Shown here: positions 45,519 to 54,309 of the stretch, one piece after another
How the letters are laid out: every line of letters begins with the position of its first letter
Position numbering within the stretch: the first letter of the stretch is position 1
Assembly: GCA_002337125.1 (NCBI GenBank)
Contig: DDFJ01000003.1
Coordinates: 248,001-312,000 of the forward strand
Length of the DNA stretch: 64,000 bases
Source of the DNA: Chitinophagaceae bacterium UBA1931
GTDB taxonomy: Bacteria; Bacteroidota; Bacteroidia; Chitinophagales; Chitinophagaceae
Direction of reading: 5' to 3'
Made by a program: the position numbers and the translations under genes
Notes under the pieces: model-generated
Databases searched by the model: none
Told to the model about the DNA's origin: nothing
Seen by the model: the letters and a program-made list of their open reading frames with translations, nothing else

Positions 45519-45599
45519 CGTTAATTCTTGTTGTTAAACCGGGTTTATCTTTTAGCATCAACCGCCGCCAGGGTTTACAACCACTCACGGGGTTTGCAT

Positions 45600-45634
45600 T
45601 TTTCACTTTTACTTTTTTACTTTTTACTTTTCCA
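45600..45634. repeat. Heptamer array F at the 3' end of the SpoU methyltransferase gene
   Basis: Five T-rich 7-base units (for example TTTTCAC and TTTTTAC). The gene's stop (45624-45626) falls inside. The units are low-complexity, so periodicity is less certain than in array E. Confidence 0.6.
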
Positions 45635-46154
45635 CTCCTCTCACCATCTCCCACAACACCACTCCTGCTGCCACACTAATGTTGAGCGAATGTTTCATGC
45701 CAAACTGTGGTATTTCAATACAGGCATCGCAGGCAAGTAAGGTTTCCTGCTCCACACCTTCGGCTTCATTGCCAAAAATCAGCGCTGTTTTTTCACCTGC
45801 ATCCCGCACAAAATCGTTCAGCATAATGCTGTTCTCCACCTGTTCAATACCGTACAGTTTATAACCTGCTGCTTTCAGCTCAGCAATGGCATCGGCTGTT
45901 TTGGAAAAATACTTCCAGCTAACCGTTTCGGTTGCACCCAGGGCCGTTTTATGAATATCCCTGTGCGGGGGCTGCGGCGTATAACCAATCAAGTAAACCG
46001 CTTCCACCAAAAAAGCATCGGCTGTACGAAAAACACTGCCCACATTCTGCATGCTGCGTATGTTTTCCAGCACCACAATAATCCGGTTCTTTTCAGCTTC
46101 CTTAAACTCGTCAACCGACTTCCGGTTCAGCTCATCCATGCTCAGTTTTCGCAT
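45624..46154 (-). CDS. SpoU/TrmH-family RNA ribose methyltransferase
   Basis: Adds a 2'-O-methyl group to tRNA or rRNA. The start at 46154 (MRKLSMDELNRKS) gives 176 residues. SpoU motifs are VVLENIRSMQNVGSVFRTADAF, ALIFGNEAEGV and CIEIPQFGMKHSLNISVAAGVVLWE, with the trefoil-knot end. The target RNA is not known. The stop lies in heptamer array F. Confidence 0.92.
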   Translation of the reverse strand: MRKLSMDELNRKSVDEFKEAEKNRIIVVLENIRSMQNVGSVFRTADAFLVEAVYLIGYTPQPPHRDIHKTALGATETVSWKYFSKTADAIAELKAAGYKLYGIEQVENSIMLNDFVRDAGEKTALIFGNEAEGVEQETLLACDACIEIPQFGMKHSLNISVAAGVVLWEMVRGVEK

Positions 46155-46167
46155 CCGGCAAAGGTAA

Positions 46168-46195
46168 TGGTGAATGGTCAATGGTCAATGGTGAT
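46168..46195. repeat. Heptamer array G upstream of the SpoU gene
   Basis: Four 7-base units TGGTGAA, TGGTCAA (twice) and a variant, in the interval between the SpoU start and the helicase gene. Confidence 0.75.
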
Positions 46196-46263
46196 TGAGG
46201 CCATCATCTTGCCCTTTCTTACCTCTTACAGCCCCTCCTACACCGTACTTCGTACATAAAGCA

Positions 46264-46271
46264 TACCTTTG
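46264..46271 (+). promoter_or_regulatory. Candidate -7 box of the DEAD-box helicase gene
   Basis: TACCTTTG matches TAnnTTTG, 21 bases before the ATG at 46293. No clear -33 element. Confidence 0.4.
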
Positions 46272-46292
46272 CGCAAATTTGAATATTAGAAT

Positions 46293-47981
46293 ATGAACAC
46301 ATTTGAAGCGCTTGGTTTGGACGAAAGATTGATGAAAGCGGTCAGCGAACTCGGTTTTACAACTCCCACTCCTATTCAGGAAAAAGCAATTCCCGTTCTT
46401 TTGAGCGGTACAAAAGACCTGATTGGTCTTGCCCAGACAGGTACTGGCAAAACAGCAGCATTTGGTTTACCCCTGCTGCAGTTATTAGATGAAAACAAGA
46501 AATATCCGCAGGCATTAATTGTTTGCCCAACCCGTGAACTTTGTTTACAGATTGTAAAAGAAATTGAAATCTTTAAAAAACATATCAAAGGCATGCAGGT
46601 TGTTGCCGTGTATGGTGGCACATCCATTGGTATGCAAATCAGGGATATTAAACGTGGTGTGCAGATTGTTGTAGCAACTCCCGGACGTTTAATTGATTTA
46701 ATTGAACGTAAAGCAATCAATCTCGGCGAAATTGAATACGTGGTACTCGATGAAGCAGATGAAATGCTGAACATGGGTTTCCAGGACGATATTGAATTCA
46801 TTCTGCAAAACACACCAAAGAAAGAAAGTACATGGTTATTCAGCGCCACCATGCCGCCCGAAATACGCAAGGTGAGCCGCAAGTACATGAAGGAGCCAAT
46901 TGAAGTAACAGTTGGTAAAGTAAACACTGCAAACAAAAACATTGATCATCAGTACTACGTTTGCTCATCGCATCACCGTTATGAAGCACTGAAACGTTTA
47001 ATTGATTTCAATCCCGGCATTTACGGTATCATCTTCACACGTACAAAAGTTGATGCACAGGAAATAACAGAAAAACTCACCCGTGAAGGTTATGATATTG
47101 ATGCACTGCATGGCGATCTTACCCAGCAGCAGCGTGATAAAGTAATGGGGCAGTTCCGTGATAAAACATTACAACTGCTTATTGCAACCGATGTGGCTGC
47201 ACGTGGTATTGATGTAAAAGACATCACTCATGTAATTAACTACGAACTGCCCGATGATATTGAAGTGTACACACACCGCAGCGGACGTACAGGTCGTGCA
47301 GGTAAAACAGGTATTTGTATGAGCATTGTGCACAGTCGTGAAATTGGCAAACTCCGCCAGATTGAACGCATTGCACAATCACAGTTTCATAAAACAGAAA
47401 TCCCAACCGGTAAAGATGTTTGCCGTAAACAGTTTTTCTCGTTTATGGATAAACTCATCAATACCGATGTAAGCAACGAAGAATATGAAACCTATGTACC
47501 CATGCTGCATGAAAAATTTGCAGAAATGAGCAAGGAAGATATTCTCAAGCGTGTGGCTGCAATGGAGTTCGACCGTTTCCTGAAGTATTACGAAAATGCA
47601 GAAGACCTCAACGTTCGTGAACGTGAACGTGGCGGAAGAGAGTTTGATAAATTCAGGAAAGATGGACATGGTGCCGAAAGAGGTGCACGTACCCGTGAAC
47701 CATACAGGGATACTCAGGGTCGTGATTTCAAATCAGGCGGCAACTTCACCAAGCTGTTTGTAAACCTTGGAACAAAAGATGGTTTTTACAAAGCAAGCTT
47801 CCTGCAGTTTATTCTCGACATGAGCGATTTAAAAAAGGATTCGCTCGGCCGTATTGATATGCGTGAAATGAACAGCTGGGTTGAGGTTGACAGTAAAGCT
47901 GCCAAACAAATGATGCGTTCCATTGATGGTAAAAAATTCAAAGGCCGCAGCATTCGTATGAACGAAGCAAACAGCAGGTAA
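46293..47981 (+). CDS. DEAD-box RNA helicase with DbpA-type RNA-binding domain
   Basis: 562 residues. Helicase motifs are the Q motif (TTPTPIQEKAIP), AQTGTGKTAAFGLPLL, PTRELC, VLDEADEML, SATM and HRSGRTGRAG. After a charged, RG-rich linker (about 440-480) the C-terminus (FTKLFVNLGTKDGFYKASFL to the end) resembles the DbpA/CsdA RNA-binding domain. Such helicases remodel rRNA and cold-shock mRNAs. A strong terminator follows. Confidence 0.93.
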   Translation: MNTFEALGLDERLMKAVSELGFTTPTPIQEKAIPVLLSGTKDLIGLAQTGTGKTAAFGLPLLQLLDENKKYPQALIVCPTRELCLQIVKEIEIFKKHIKGMQVVAVYGGTSIGMQIRDIKRGVQIVVATPGRLIDLIERKAINLGEIEYVVLDEADEMLNMGFQDDIEFILQNTPKKESTWLFSATMPPEIRKVSRKYMKEPIEVTVGKVNTANKNIDHQYYVCSSHHRYEALKRLIDFNPGIYGIIFTRTKVDAQEITEKLTREGYDIDALHGDLTQQQRDKVMGQFRDKTLQLLIATDVAARGIDVKDITHVINYELPDDIEVYTHRSGRTGRAGKTGICMSIVHSREIGKLRQIERIAQSQFHKTEIPTGKDVCRKQFFSFMDKLINTDVSNEEYETYVPMLHEKFAEMSKEDILKRVAAMEFDRFLKYYENAEDLNVRERERGGREFDKFRKDGHGAERGARTREPYRDTQGRDFKSGGNFTKLFVNLGTKDGFYKASFLQFILDMSDLKKDSLGRIDMREMNSWVEVDSKAAKQMMRSIDGKKFKGRSIRMNEANSR

Positions 47982-48029
47982 ACCGTCGGGGCGCTCAAAG
48001 CCACCTGAACGATTTATTTTAAATAACGC

Positions 48030-48061
48030 AAGTCCCGGTTAAGTTAACCGGGACTTTTTTT
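48030..48061 (+). terminator. Terminator after the DEAD-box helicase gene
   Basis: A perfect 13-bp stem AAGTCCCGGTTAA / TTAACCGGGACTT (48030-48056) with a one-base centre is followed by a T-run. Confidence 0.9.
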
Positions 48062-48094
48062 ATGTTGCAGGGTTTGATGCTGCTATTGAGCTGT

Positions 48095-48146
48095 TGTTGC
48101 GTCGCACTCTTGTACGCTTTTAATTTTATGCAGCAATTAATCTTTG
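48095..48146 (+). repeat. Dispersed intergenic element, copy 2
   Basis: TGTTGCGTCGCACTCTTGTA and following bases match the copy at 12504 with few changes, same orientation. It sits directly behind the helicase terminator, in an unoccupied gap. Confidence 0.6.
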
Positions 48147-48184
48147 AAAATTTGAAAAGCAGAACAATAATTTTCCAGGTTGAA

Positions 48185-48541
48185 CTAACGCATTTTTTTA
48201 AAATAAAACCAACCTGCCAATATCACTATCACTGGTACAATTAAAGATGTATAGCTCCAGATATCATTATACTTGTATAAAATAATTTGTGTTACAGTGA
48301 TAGTAAGAGAGAATATCACCACAGCCCATCTCCTCATAAACATAATTCCAGCTAAACTTATCCAAATCAATAATGAAGATAAGAGTAAGAAATTTTTATA
48401 CCATTCACCAACCATATAAGCAAGTTCTGTTGTCCATAACAAAAGAGTTGGCACAGTATTTAAAAAACCTAAAATACAAGCTACATAAATCAGAGTAGGC
48501 GTTTGAATTCGATTTTTATTGGTATTTATATCGTCGGTCAT
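48185..48541 (-). CDS. Small four-segment membrane protein, unrecognised
   Basis: 118 residues. Hydrophobic stretches at about 16-36, 50-66, 72-88 and 96-112 predict four membrane helices. The N-terminus (MTDDINTNKNRIQT) is polar. No family recognised and no neighbour that explains it. Confidence 0.6.
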   Translation of the reverse strand: MTDDINTNKNRIQTPTLIYVACILGFLNTVPTLLLWTTELAYMVGEWYKNFLLLSSLLIWISLAGIMFMRRWAVVIFSLTITVTQIILYKYNDIWSYTSLIVPVIVILAGWFYFKKMR

Positions 48542-48736
48542 TCTGTTGTTTTTTTACAGTCTTTGATAAACAAACCTTTTCAGAAAAAGCTCCGAACCTA
48601 TCCAAATAAAACTACCCCAAAATAAGGAACATAATTCTTTGCAGCTTGTAAATTTTGTTTTGCAGCAGTTTAAAAACTGTTTGTAATAGGTTAATTATTT
48701 CCAGCAGATGACTATTCTTATAGTGCAGTTATTAAT

Positions 48737-49051
48737 TCATTTTTTGCAATTGGCTGTTGCCCTGGTACAGATGCTTGCTTCTTTGTTGTAGTTGTTTTTT
48801 GACTTGTTGCAGATGCCTTTTTCTTTACTACAGATGTGTATTTCGTTACCGCAGATGGCTATTTCTTCAATGTAGTTGCTTATTTCTTCGTTGTAGATGG
48901 CTTTTTCTTTGATGTAAGCTGCCATTTCTTCATTGTAAATTGCTGTTTCTTCAATGCAAATGTTCATTTCTTTACTGCACGCATTCATTTCTTTGATGTA
49001 AATGCTTATTTCTTCATTGTAAGCTATCGTTTCTTGAATGTAAGAGGTCAT
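48737..49051 (-). CDS. Heptad-repeat reading frame inside the 21-bp array (doubtful gene)
   Basis: 104 residues read as a 7-residue repeat with Tyr or Cys at every seventh position (for example EEMAAYIKEKAIY) and a Lys/Glu-rich pattern that could form a helix. It has no signal, no recognisable family, and no visible ribosome-binding site. The frame is open further upstream without a start codon until a stop near 49172. The repeat looks conserved at nucleotide rather than protein level, so this may not be translated. Confidence 0.3.
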   Translation of the reverse strand: MTSYIQETIAYNEEISIYIKEMNACSKEMNICIEETAIYNEEMAAYIKEKAIYNEEISNYIEEIAICGNEIHICSKEKGICNKSKNNYNKEASICTRATANCKK

Positions 49052-49118
49052 TTCTTTAATGTAAATACCTGTTTCTTTGATGTAACTGTCTATTTCTTTG
49101 ATGTAAGAGTCTTCCGAA
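48741..49118. repeat. Array of 18 imperfect 21-bp tandem repeats
   Basis: Units run back to back every 21 bases from 48741 to 49118, with consensus close to TTGATGTAAATGCCTATTTC plus T. The TTTCT end and the TG in the middle are the best conserved; the left-most three units are the most diverged. Because 21 is a multiple of 3, both strands stay open: the minus strand reads a heptad [I/N/S]-[K/E]-E-x-x-x-[Y/C]. See findings. Confidence 0.85.
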
Positions 49119-49312
49119 CAGGGTATAAATGAGAATATTAGCTTGCTTTTACGGCAAAATATGCCATTTATTCATACTTATTTTCTCAGGCGAGCCTCCT
49201 GAAAGGTACTCGTCGTTATATAAAAAGATCTGTAAAATTTTTTAAACCCTTACAGGTCTGCCCCAAATTCAAATATCACATAAACTCAATTAAAATGACT
49301 ACGACCTTATTG

Positions 49313-49615
49313 TTATGCTTGATTAACGTATTCTGAAATTTGTTGTTTTAGCTCAGCTGGTATATTCGTCCAGTAAGTTTCATTGGTTAATATAAGCTTA
49401 CAATTACATTCATTTTCCGCTACAAATACAATATGTTTAAACCAGTCAAAATATGACCATTCCCTTGGTTTGGGAGAATAAAGAAAAAGTCCAGTGCTAT
49501 CCCAATGCACTTCCGTTGCAGTTCTCCATATAAGAGTAAACTTCTCTTTAGCCGGCTTAATGTAAAGTCTTTCTTTCTCATCAATACCGATTTCAAAAAT
49601 CCCGTCTACTACCAT
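49313..49615 (-). CDS. Small hypothetical protein
   Basis: 100 soluble residues with three Trp-containing segments (TLIWRTATEVHWDSTG, PREWSYFDWFKHIVFVAEN, ETYWTNIPAELKQQISEYV). The size and acidic, Trp-rich character are like small immunity or stress proteins, but no family is recognised. It lies between the 21-bp array and another orphan gene. Confidence 0.5.
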   Translation of the reverse strand: MVVDGIFEIGIDEKERLYIKPAKEKFTLIWRTATEVHWDSTGLFLYSPKPREWSYFDWFKHIVFVAENECNCKLILTNETYWTNIPAELKQQISEYVNQA

Positions 49616-49710
49616 AAAGCTTTATTGAAGTAGTTATTTTATATTGACTATAAGTTTGTCTCAGCAAACAACTTCGGTTGGTGAAGACACAAACCGATAA
49701 AAGGTTGCTG

Positions 49711-50169
49711 TTAGTATGTCCGTGTATCTATCAATTTCCCTTTATCATAAACCTCTGTTTTAAATAATATCCCTTTACTATCATAATAATTCCAAACACT
49801 ATCTCTAAAAGGTTTATAATAAAACGTCTTCTTCTTTATTTTACCATAACCTCCATAAACTACCAGGTTAATAGTCGTATCATATTTAATTTGATTAGCA
49901 CTATAATAGCCTTCTGTTGTCCATATAACCTCCCGTAAGCTGTTCTTTGCTTTAACACAGAACCACGCACTGCCAGTCGAATCTTTAATTTTTAGTGTGA
50001 TATATTTCTTATCGGATGTAATTATTGAAGCAGTATCCTTAGAATAAGAGAAAAAGCATTCATTACAATTATCATATAAATAATAACGATCAGTTTTCTT
50101 ATCCTGATTATAAATTTGCTTCAAGCCAACAAGAAAAATGAAAGGGAATAAGAAGAAAATATTTTTCAT
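49711..50169 (-). CDS. Exported hypothetical protein
   Basis: The start at 50169 gives 152 residues with a hydrophobic signal-like start (MKNIFFLFPFIFLVGLKQIY); the ORF to 50271 would run through a terminator hairpin. The mature part contains two cysteines (DNCNECFFSYS) and ends in beta-strand-rich segments (KKTFYYKPFRDSVWNYYDSKGILFKTEVYDKGKLIDTRTY). This end resembles repeat-like toxin/antitoxin MORN-type tails (YDSKG, YDKGK), but no family is assigned. Confidence 0.55.
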   Translation of the reverse strand: MKNIFFLFPFIFLVGLKQIYNQDKKTDRYYLYDNCNECFFSYSKDTASIITSDKKYITLKIKDSTGSAWFCVKAKNSLREVIWTTEGYYSANQIKYDTTINLVVYGGYGKIKKKTFYYKPFRDSVWNYYDSKGILFKTEVYDKGKLIDTRTY

Positions 50170-50237
50170 AAAACAGGTTCCTGATAAATATACAAAAACC
50201 ATGGCACACCATTTTGTTTGGTCAAAACAGGAACAAT

Positions 50238-50270
50238 AAAAAAATGGTTCGGGAACTCCGAACCATTTCA
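50238..50270 (-). terminator. Terminator of the glycan-degradation operon
   Basis: An 11-bp stem AAATGGTTCGG / CCGAACCATTT (50242-50268, loop GAACT) lies 23 bases past the GH95 stop. It is followed on the minus strand by TTTTTTTATTG. Confidence 0.85.
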
Positions 50271-50290
50271 AATATTTCGATCAAAAAAAA

Positions 50291-52732
50291 TTACATCACC
50301 ACATACATCTCACCTGCACCTGCATTAAAAGTAGCAACACGGTTTTCACTTACTGCTGCAACCACAACTTTACCTGCTTTGGTTTTGATTGCTTTTCCTG
50401 CAGGTAGATAAATTTTACAAACTGCTTTCTTTGCTGCAATGATTTCGGCTTTCTGCAAGCTGTTATTATCCCAATACATATTCACTTCAAAACCACCACG
50501 GGCCTTCACTCCTTTTACTGATCCTTTTGCCCAATCCTTACCGGTTGGCAATGCAGGCAGCAAACGGATTACTTCATCATCACCATGACTTTGCAATAAC
50601 ATTTCAGTAATACCACTTGTGCCGCCAAAGTTTCCATCAATCTGGAACGGCGGATGACCGCAGAATAAATTACTGTAGGTGCCGCCACCATGCATCACCA
50701 TTCCTTCTACATTTATTGGCTTCAGCAATTGCTTTAATAAGGAAGCTGCATGATTACCATCGCCCAGCCTTGCCCAGAAGTTTATTTTCCATGCTTTGCT
50801 CCAACCTGTTCCTTCATCGCCACGCATGGCTAATGTTTTCTTTACAGCTTCTGCAAGTGCTGGTGTACCCCATGGCGTTATTTCATCGTAAGGATGCAAA
50901 CCATATAAATGCGATGCATGACGATGATGCGGCTCTGCATCTTTCCAGTCATTCACCCACTCATTCAAATCACCTTCAGCACCTATTTGGTTTGGTGCCA
51001 GCTGCGGAATTAATGCAGTGAGTTCGCCTGCCCATTCATGATCCATCCTTAAAATGTTTGCAGAGTTGATGCATGCATGAAACAGTTCACGGCAAATCTG
51101 CATATCAATGGTTGGCCCCATACATGTTTGTCCCTGGAAACCATCGGGCATGATGTAGGTATTCTCCGGCGAATTGGATGGTGCTGTTACATACCAGCCA
51201 TGCACCGGTTCTTTAATTAAAATGGATTGCAGAAATTTTGCTGCACCTTTTAATACAGGATAATATTCTTTGAGAAATGCAGTATCTCTTGTAAAGCGGT
51301 AATGCTCCCAGATATGTTCGCACATCCATGCACCACCAGTTAATGTTGAACCCCAGTTTGCACCTTCGCCCGGCGATGTAAAGAACCACGGGTTACTGAT
51401 CACATGCGCCACCCAGCCTTTGGCATTGTAATAAGCCTTTGCTGTTTTTTCTCCGTTGGCAACAAGGTTTTTGGTGAAGTGATGAATTGGTTCAGACAAT
51501 GATGAAAGATTGGTGATCTCGGATAACCAATAGTTCATTTGTATATTAATGTTAAGATGATAATCGCCGTTCCATGGTGTTTGATATTCAACAGCCCAAA
51601 GCCCCTGCAGGTTGGCAGGTAATAAACCGGGGCGTGAAGAGGAGATAAGCAGGTAACGTCCGAAGTTGAAATACAAAACAGGTAATTGCGGATCGCTTCC
51701 ATCCTGCTGGTAACGGATAAGACGTTGATTGGTTGTTAAACTGTTTACGTCATTATTCTCCGGCATATTCCAGCGGCAGCGGTTGAATAATTTCTGAAAA
51801 GCAGTTTTACTTTTTGCATCGGCAGCAGCAAATGAAATGCCCTGCACTTTTTTGATGTATTGATTTGCTTTTACCAATACATCTTCTTTATTCAGCGAAC
51901 CATCTTTCCAGTTGTAATTGGTGGCTGATGAAATCTGTATCCACACTTCCGTTGCTTTATCAACCGATAATGCATTTCCAACTGTAACAACACGGCCATC
52001 TTTTGCAATAACGTTCAGCACTGTTGCAAACTGCATTCCCTTATCAGCACCGGAAGGCAGTTGCCCCTGCATTACAATTTGTTTTCCTTTTGCAGTAATG
52101 CTTGCATTTTCTTTACGGTATAATTCAAACTGCACATTGATAGCGCCTTTAACTGATGAAGTAAGTTTTACCCATGTAACATCATTTACAAAATCAGTAA
52201 ACACTTCTTCGGTAAAGTTGCTGTTGCTGCGGGTGAAGCTGGTAGTTGCTTTTGCTGTTTCAAGATTTAACCAGCGCTTGTAATTGGTTGCAGTTGATGA
52301 ACTGTCTTTCCATTTAATAATGAGATCGCCCATTGTTTGGTAACAACCGTATTTATCTTTTGCACCTGTACCAAAACCTGAACCTCTTCCTTTGGCAACA
52401 AAATTTTTCTGCAGCAGTTCCTGTGCTTCTTTGTTTTTTCCCTGCAATAAAAACTGTTGAATAGCCGGAAGAAATTTATATGCATTTTCATTATCAGCAT
52501 CCTGCGGCCCGCCACTCCATAATGAAATTTCATTGAGCGCAATCCGTTCTTTTGTGGTGCTTCCAAAAACCATTGCACCTAAACGGCCATTACCCAACGG
52601 CATACTTTCGGTAAAGTTTTTTGCTGCTGAATCAAAGCGTATAATAACATCGCCCTGCTGGGCTTTTGCTGCTGAAGTAAAAAAAAGAAATGCAACGGAA
52701 GCAAAGCTTATCAACTTTGTAAACCTGGTCAT
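50291..52732 (-). CDS. Glycoside hydrolase family 95 alpha-L-fucosidase/galactosidase
   Basis: Last gene of the operon. The start at 52732 gives 813 residues with a signal peptide ending SAAKAQ. The family opening is FTESMPLGNGRLGAMVFG and ISLWSGGP; the helical-barrel part has NLQGLWAVEYQTPWNGDYHLNINIQMNYW and the end MVMHGGGTYSNLFCGHPPFQIDGNFGGTSGI. GH95 inverting enzymes cleave terminal alpha-1,2-L-fucose (or alpha-L-galactose) from glycans. It starts 16 bases after the sulfatase. Confidence 0.93.
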   Translation of the reverse strand: MTRFTKLISFASVAFLFFTSAAKAQQGDVIIRFDSAAKNFTESMPLGNGRLGAMVFGSTTKERIALNEISLWSGGPQDADNENAYKFLPAIQQFLLQGKNKEAQELLQKNFVAKGRGSGFGTGAKDKYGCYQTMGDLIIKWKDSSSTATNYKRWLNLETAKATTSFTRSNSNFTEEVFTDFVNDVTWVKLTSSVKGAINVQFELYRKENASITAKGKQIVMQGQLPSGADKGMQFATVLNVIAKDGRVVTVGNALSVDKATEVWIQISSATNYNWKDGSLNKEDVLVKANQYIKKVQGISFAAADAKSKTAFQKLFNRCRWNMPENNDVNSLTTNQRLIRYQQDGSDPQLPVLYFNFGRYLLISSSRPGLLPANLQGLWAVEYQTPWNGDYHLNINIQMNYWLSEITNLSSLSEPIHHFTKNLVANGEKTAKAYYNAKGWVAHVISNPWFFTSPGEGANWGSTLTGGAWMCEHIWEHYRFTRDTAFLKEYYPVLKGAAKFLQSILIKEPVHGWYVTAPSNSPENTYIMPDGFQGQTCMGPTIDMQICRELFHACINSANILRMDHEWAGELTALIPQLAPNQIGAEGDLNEWVNDWKDAEPHHRHASHLYGLHPYDEITPWGTPALAEAVKKTLAMRGDEGTGWSKAWKINFWARLGDGNHAASLLKQLLKPINVEGMVMHGGGTYSNLFCGHPPFQIDGNFGGTSGITEMLLQSHGDDEVIRLLPALPTGKDWAKGSVKGVKARGGFEVNMYWDNNSLQKAEIIAAKKAVCKIYLPAGKAIKTKAGKVVVAAVSENRVATFNAGAGEMYVVM

Positions 52733-52748
52733 CTGTTTGTTGTTTAGA

Positions 52749-54290
52749 TCATTTATTGCCGGGCAGCGGAACTGTTTCACCAGTTGATTTAATCACAGGC
52801 ATCTGCGCATTCCATTGCCGGAGTTGTGTTGAAAGCACTAAAGATAACTCATTTAGTTTTGCCGGAAATTGTGCAGACAAATCATGTGTTTCGCTGATAT
52901 CTGTTTCAAGATTGTATAATTCTCTTTTACCTGTTTTTAAATCGTACACCAGTTTCCATTTTCCTTTTCGTACTGCCGATTTGTAATTAATACCGGGGCC
53001 GTTTTCAGGAATCCACCTGTTGGGAAAATGCCAGGTTAAAACTCTTGCCGTATCTCTCAGTGAAGCATTCTTCAAATAAGGAACCAGGTTTTTTCCATCA
53101 ACCTGTTGCACTGTTTTGTATTGATTGATTCCTGCCATTTGTAAAACCGTTGGAAACAGGTCTTCAATAATCATGTACTGATCTGTTGATGATTTTGGTT
53201 TGATGACACCCGGCCATTTCACCAGCATAGGTACACGTATTCCACCTTCATACACCGAACCCTTTCCTGAACGTAAGGGAGCATTTTGTGTAAACTGTTC
53301 ACCGCTTCTCGGCTTCATGGCAAAACCACCATTATCACTGATGAAAAGAATGATGGTGTTCTGATCAAGTTTGTTTTGCTGAAGATAATCCATGAGATCA
53401 CCAAGGCTTTTATCCATGCCTTCAACCAATGCAGCATACTCTGCTTCCTTTTGCTTCAAACCCATTGCAAGATATTTTTCAACAAAGCGTTTATCAGGTG
53501 CGTAAGGTATATGCACTGCATAATGCGCCATGTACAAAAAGAAAGGCTGTTTCTTTTTCACCGGAACATCAATTGCTTTGATTGCTTCACGAGTTAAAGC
53601 TTCAGTTAAAAACACATCAGTACCATGATAAGGCACCAAACCGGGAACACCCCAGGGTTCGGTTTGCTCACCTTTTTTATTACCATAATTTTCTTCGCCT
53701 AAATAACTGCCGGGACCACCGGCTGCATGTCCGGCAATGTTGATATCAAACCCGATTGTACGGGGATCTTCAGCAGCTGTACCCATTGCACCAAAATGTG
53801 CTTTACCGCAATGAACTGTATAATAACCGGCATCTTTTAACAACGAAGGCAATGCAGTAACATACACAGTATGATTAATTCCTGTAACCGGCGATAAACC
53901 ATTTACATTCCAGTCAGGCGATTGAAGAATACTGTCGGGATAATCAACTGTCTGATCTTTCCGTAAAGTCCAGTTGGTTACTTTGTGATGAGCAGCATTC
54001 ATTCCCGTCATTAAACTTACCCTGCTGGGACTGCATACAGGAGTTGCATACGCATTGGTGAGTTTCATACCTTCTGCTGCAAGCCGCTCCATGTTTGGTG
54101 TGTGATAACGACGGTTGAAATCAGTTGGCTTATTCCAGAAAGGAACAGAACAATCCTGCCAGCCCATATCATCCACAATAAATACAATGATATTGGGATG
54201 CTGATTCTTTTTTTTCGGCTGGCATGTTGCATGCAAAACAACACAACAACTCAGCGAAAGCAAACAAAGAAATTTCAATGATGTTTTCAT
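52749..54290 (-). CDS. Sulfatase (arylsulfatase family)
   Basis: 513 residues. The N-terminus has a signal peptide and a possible lipobox at LHATC. Metal aspartates are in IVFIVDDMGWQD. The formylglycine motif is C86-S-P-S-R in PVCSPSRVSLMTG, so it needs the anaerobic-type or FGE-type maturase acting on Cys; none is in the window. DHxG-like metal residues appear later (FISDNGG). It removes sulfate from glycan substrate. Positions of sulfate on the target are unknown. Confidence 0.93.
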   Translation of the reverse strand: MKTSLKFLCLLSLSCCVVLHATCQPKKKNQHPNIIVFIVDDMGWQDCSVPFWNKPTDFNRRYHTPNMERLAAEGMKLTNAYATPVCSPSRVSLMTGMNAAHHKVTNWTLRKDQTVDYPDSILQSPDWNVNGLSPVTGINHTVYVTALPSLLKDAGYYTVHCGKAHFGAMGTAAEDPRTIGFDINIAGHAAGGPGSYLGEENYGNKKGEQTEPWGVPGLVPYHGTDVFLTEALTREAIKAIDVPVKKKQPFFLYMAHYAVHIPYAPDKRFVEKYLAMGLKQKEAEYAALVEGMDKSLGDLMDYLQQNKLDQNTIILFISDNGGFAMKPRSGEQFTQNAPLRSGKGSVYEGGIRVPMLVKWPGVIKPKSSTDQYMIIEDLFPTVLQMAGINQYKTVQQVDGKNLVPYLKNASLRDTARVLTWHFPNRWIPENGPGINYKSAVRKGKWKLVYDLKTGKRELYNLETDISETHDLSAQFPAKLNELSLVLSTQLRQWNAQMPVIKSTGETVPLPGNK

Positions 54291-54309
54291 CTGTATGTTT
54301 TGATGCTGA

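Noticed and set aside
48741..49118. CRISPR array or CRISPR-like repeats
   Set aside because: Units are contiguous 21-bp repeats with no unique spacers between them and no cas genes are near.
48836..49132. Plus-strand Phe/Val-rich protein over the minisatellite
   Set aside because: It is the mirror reading of the same 21-bp units and has no signal, family or start site; the openness follows from the unit length being divisible by three.
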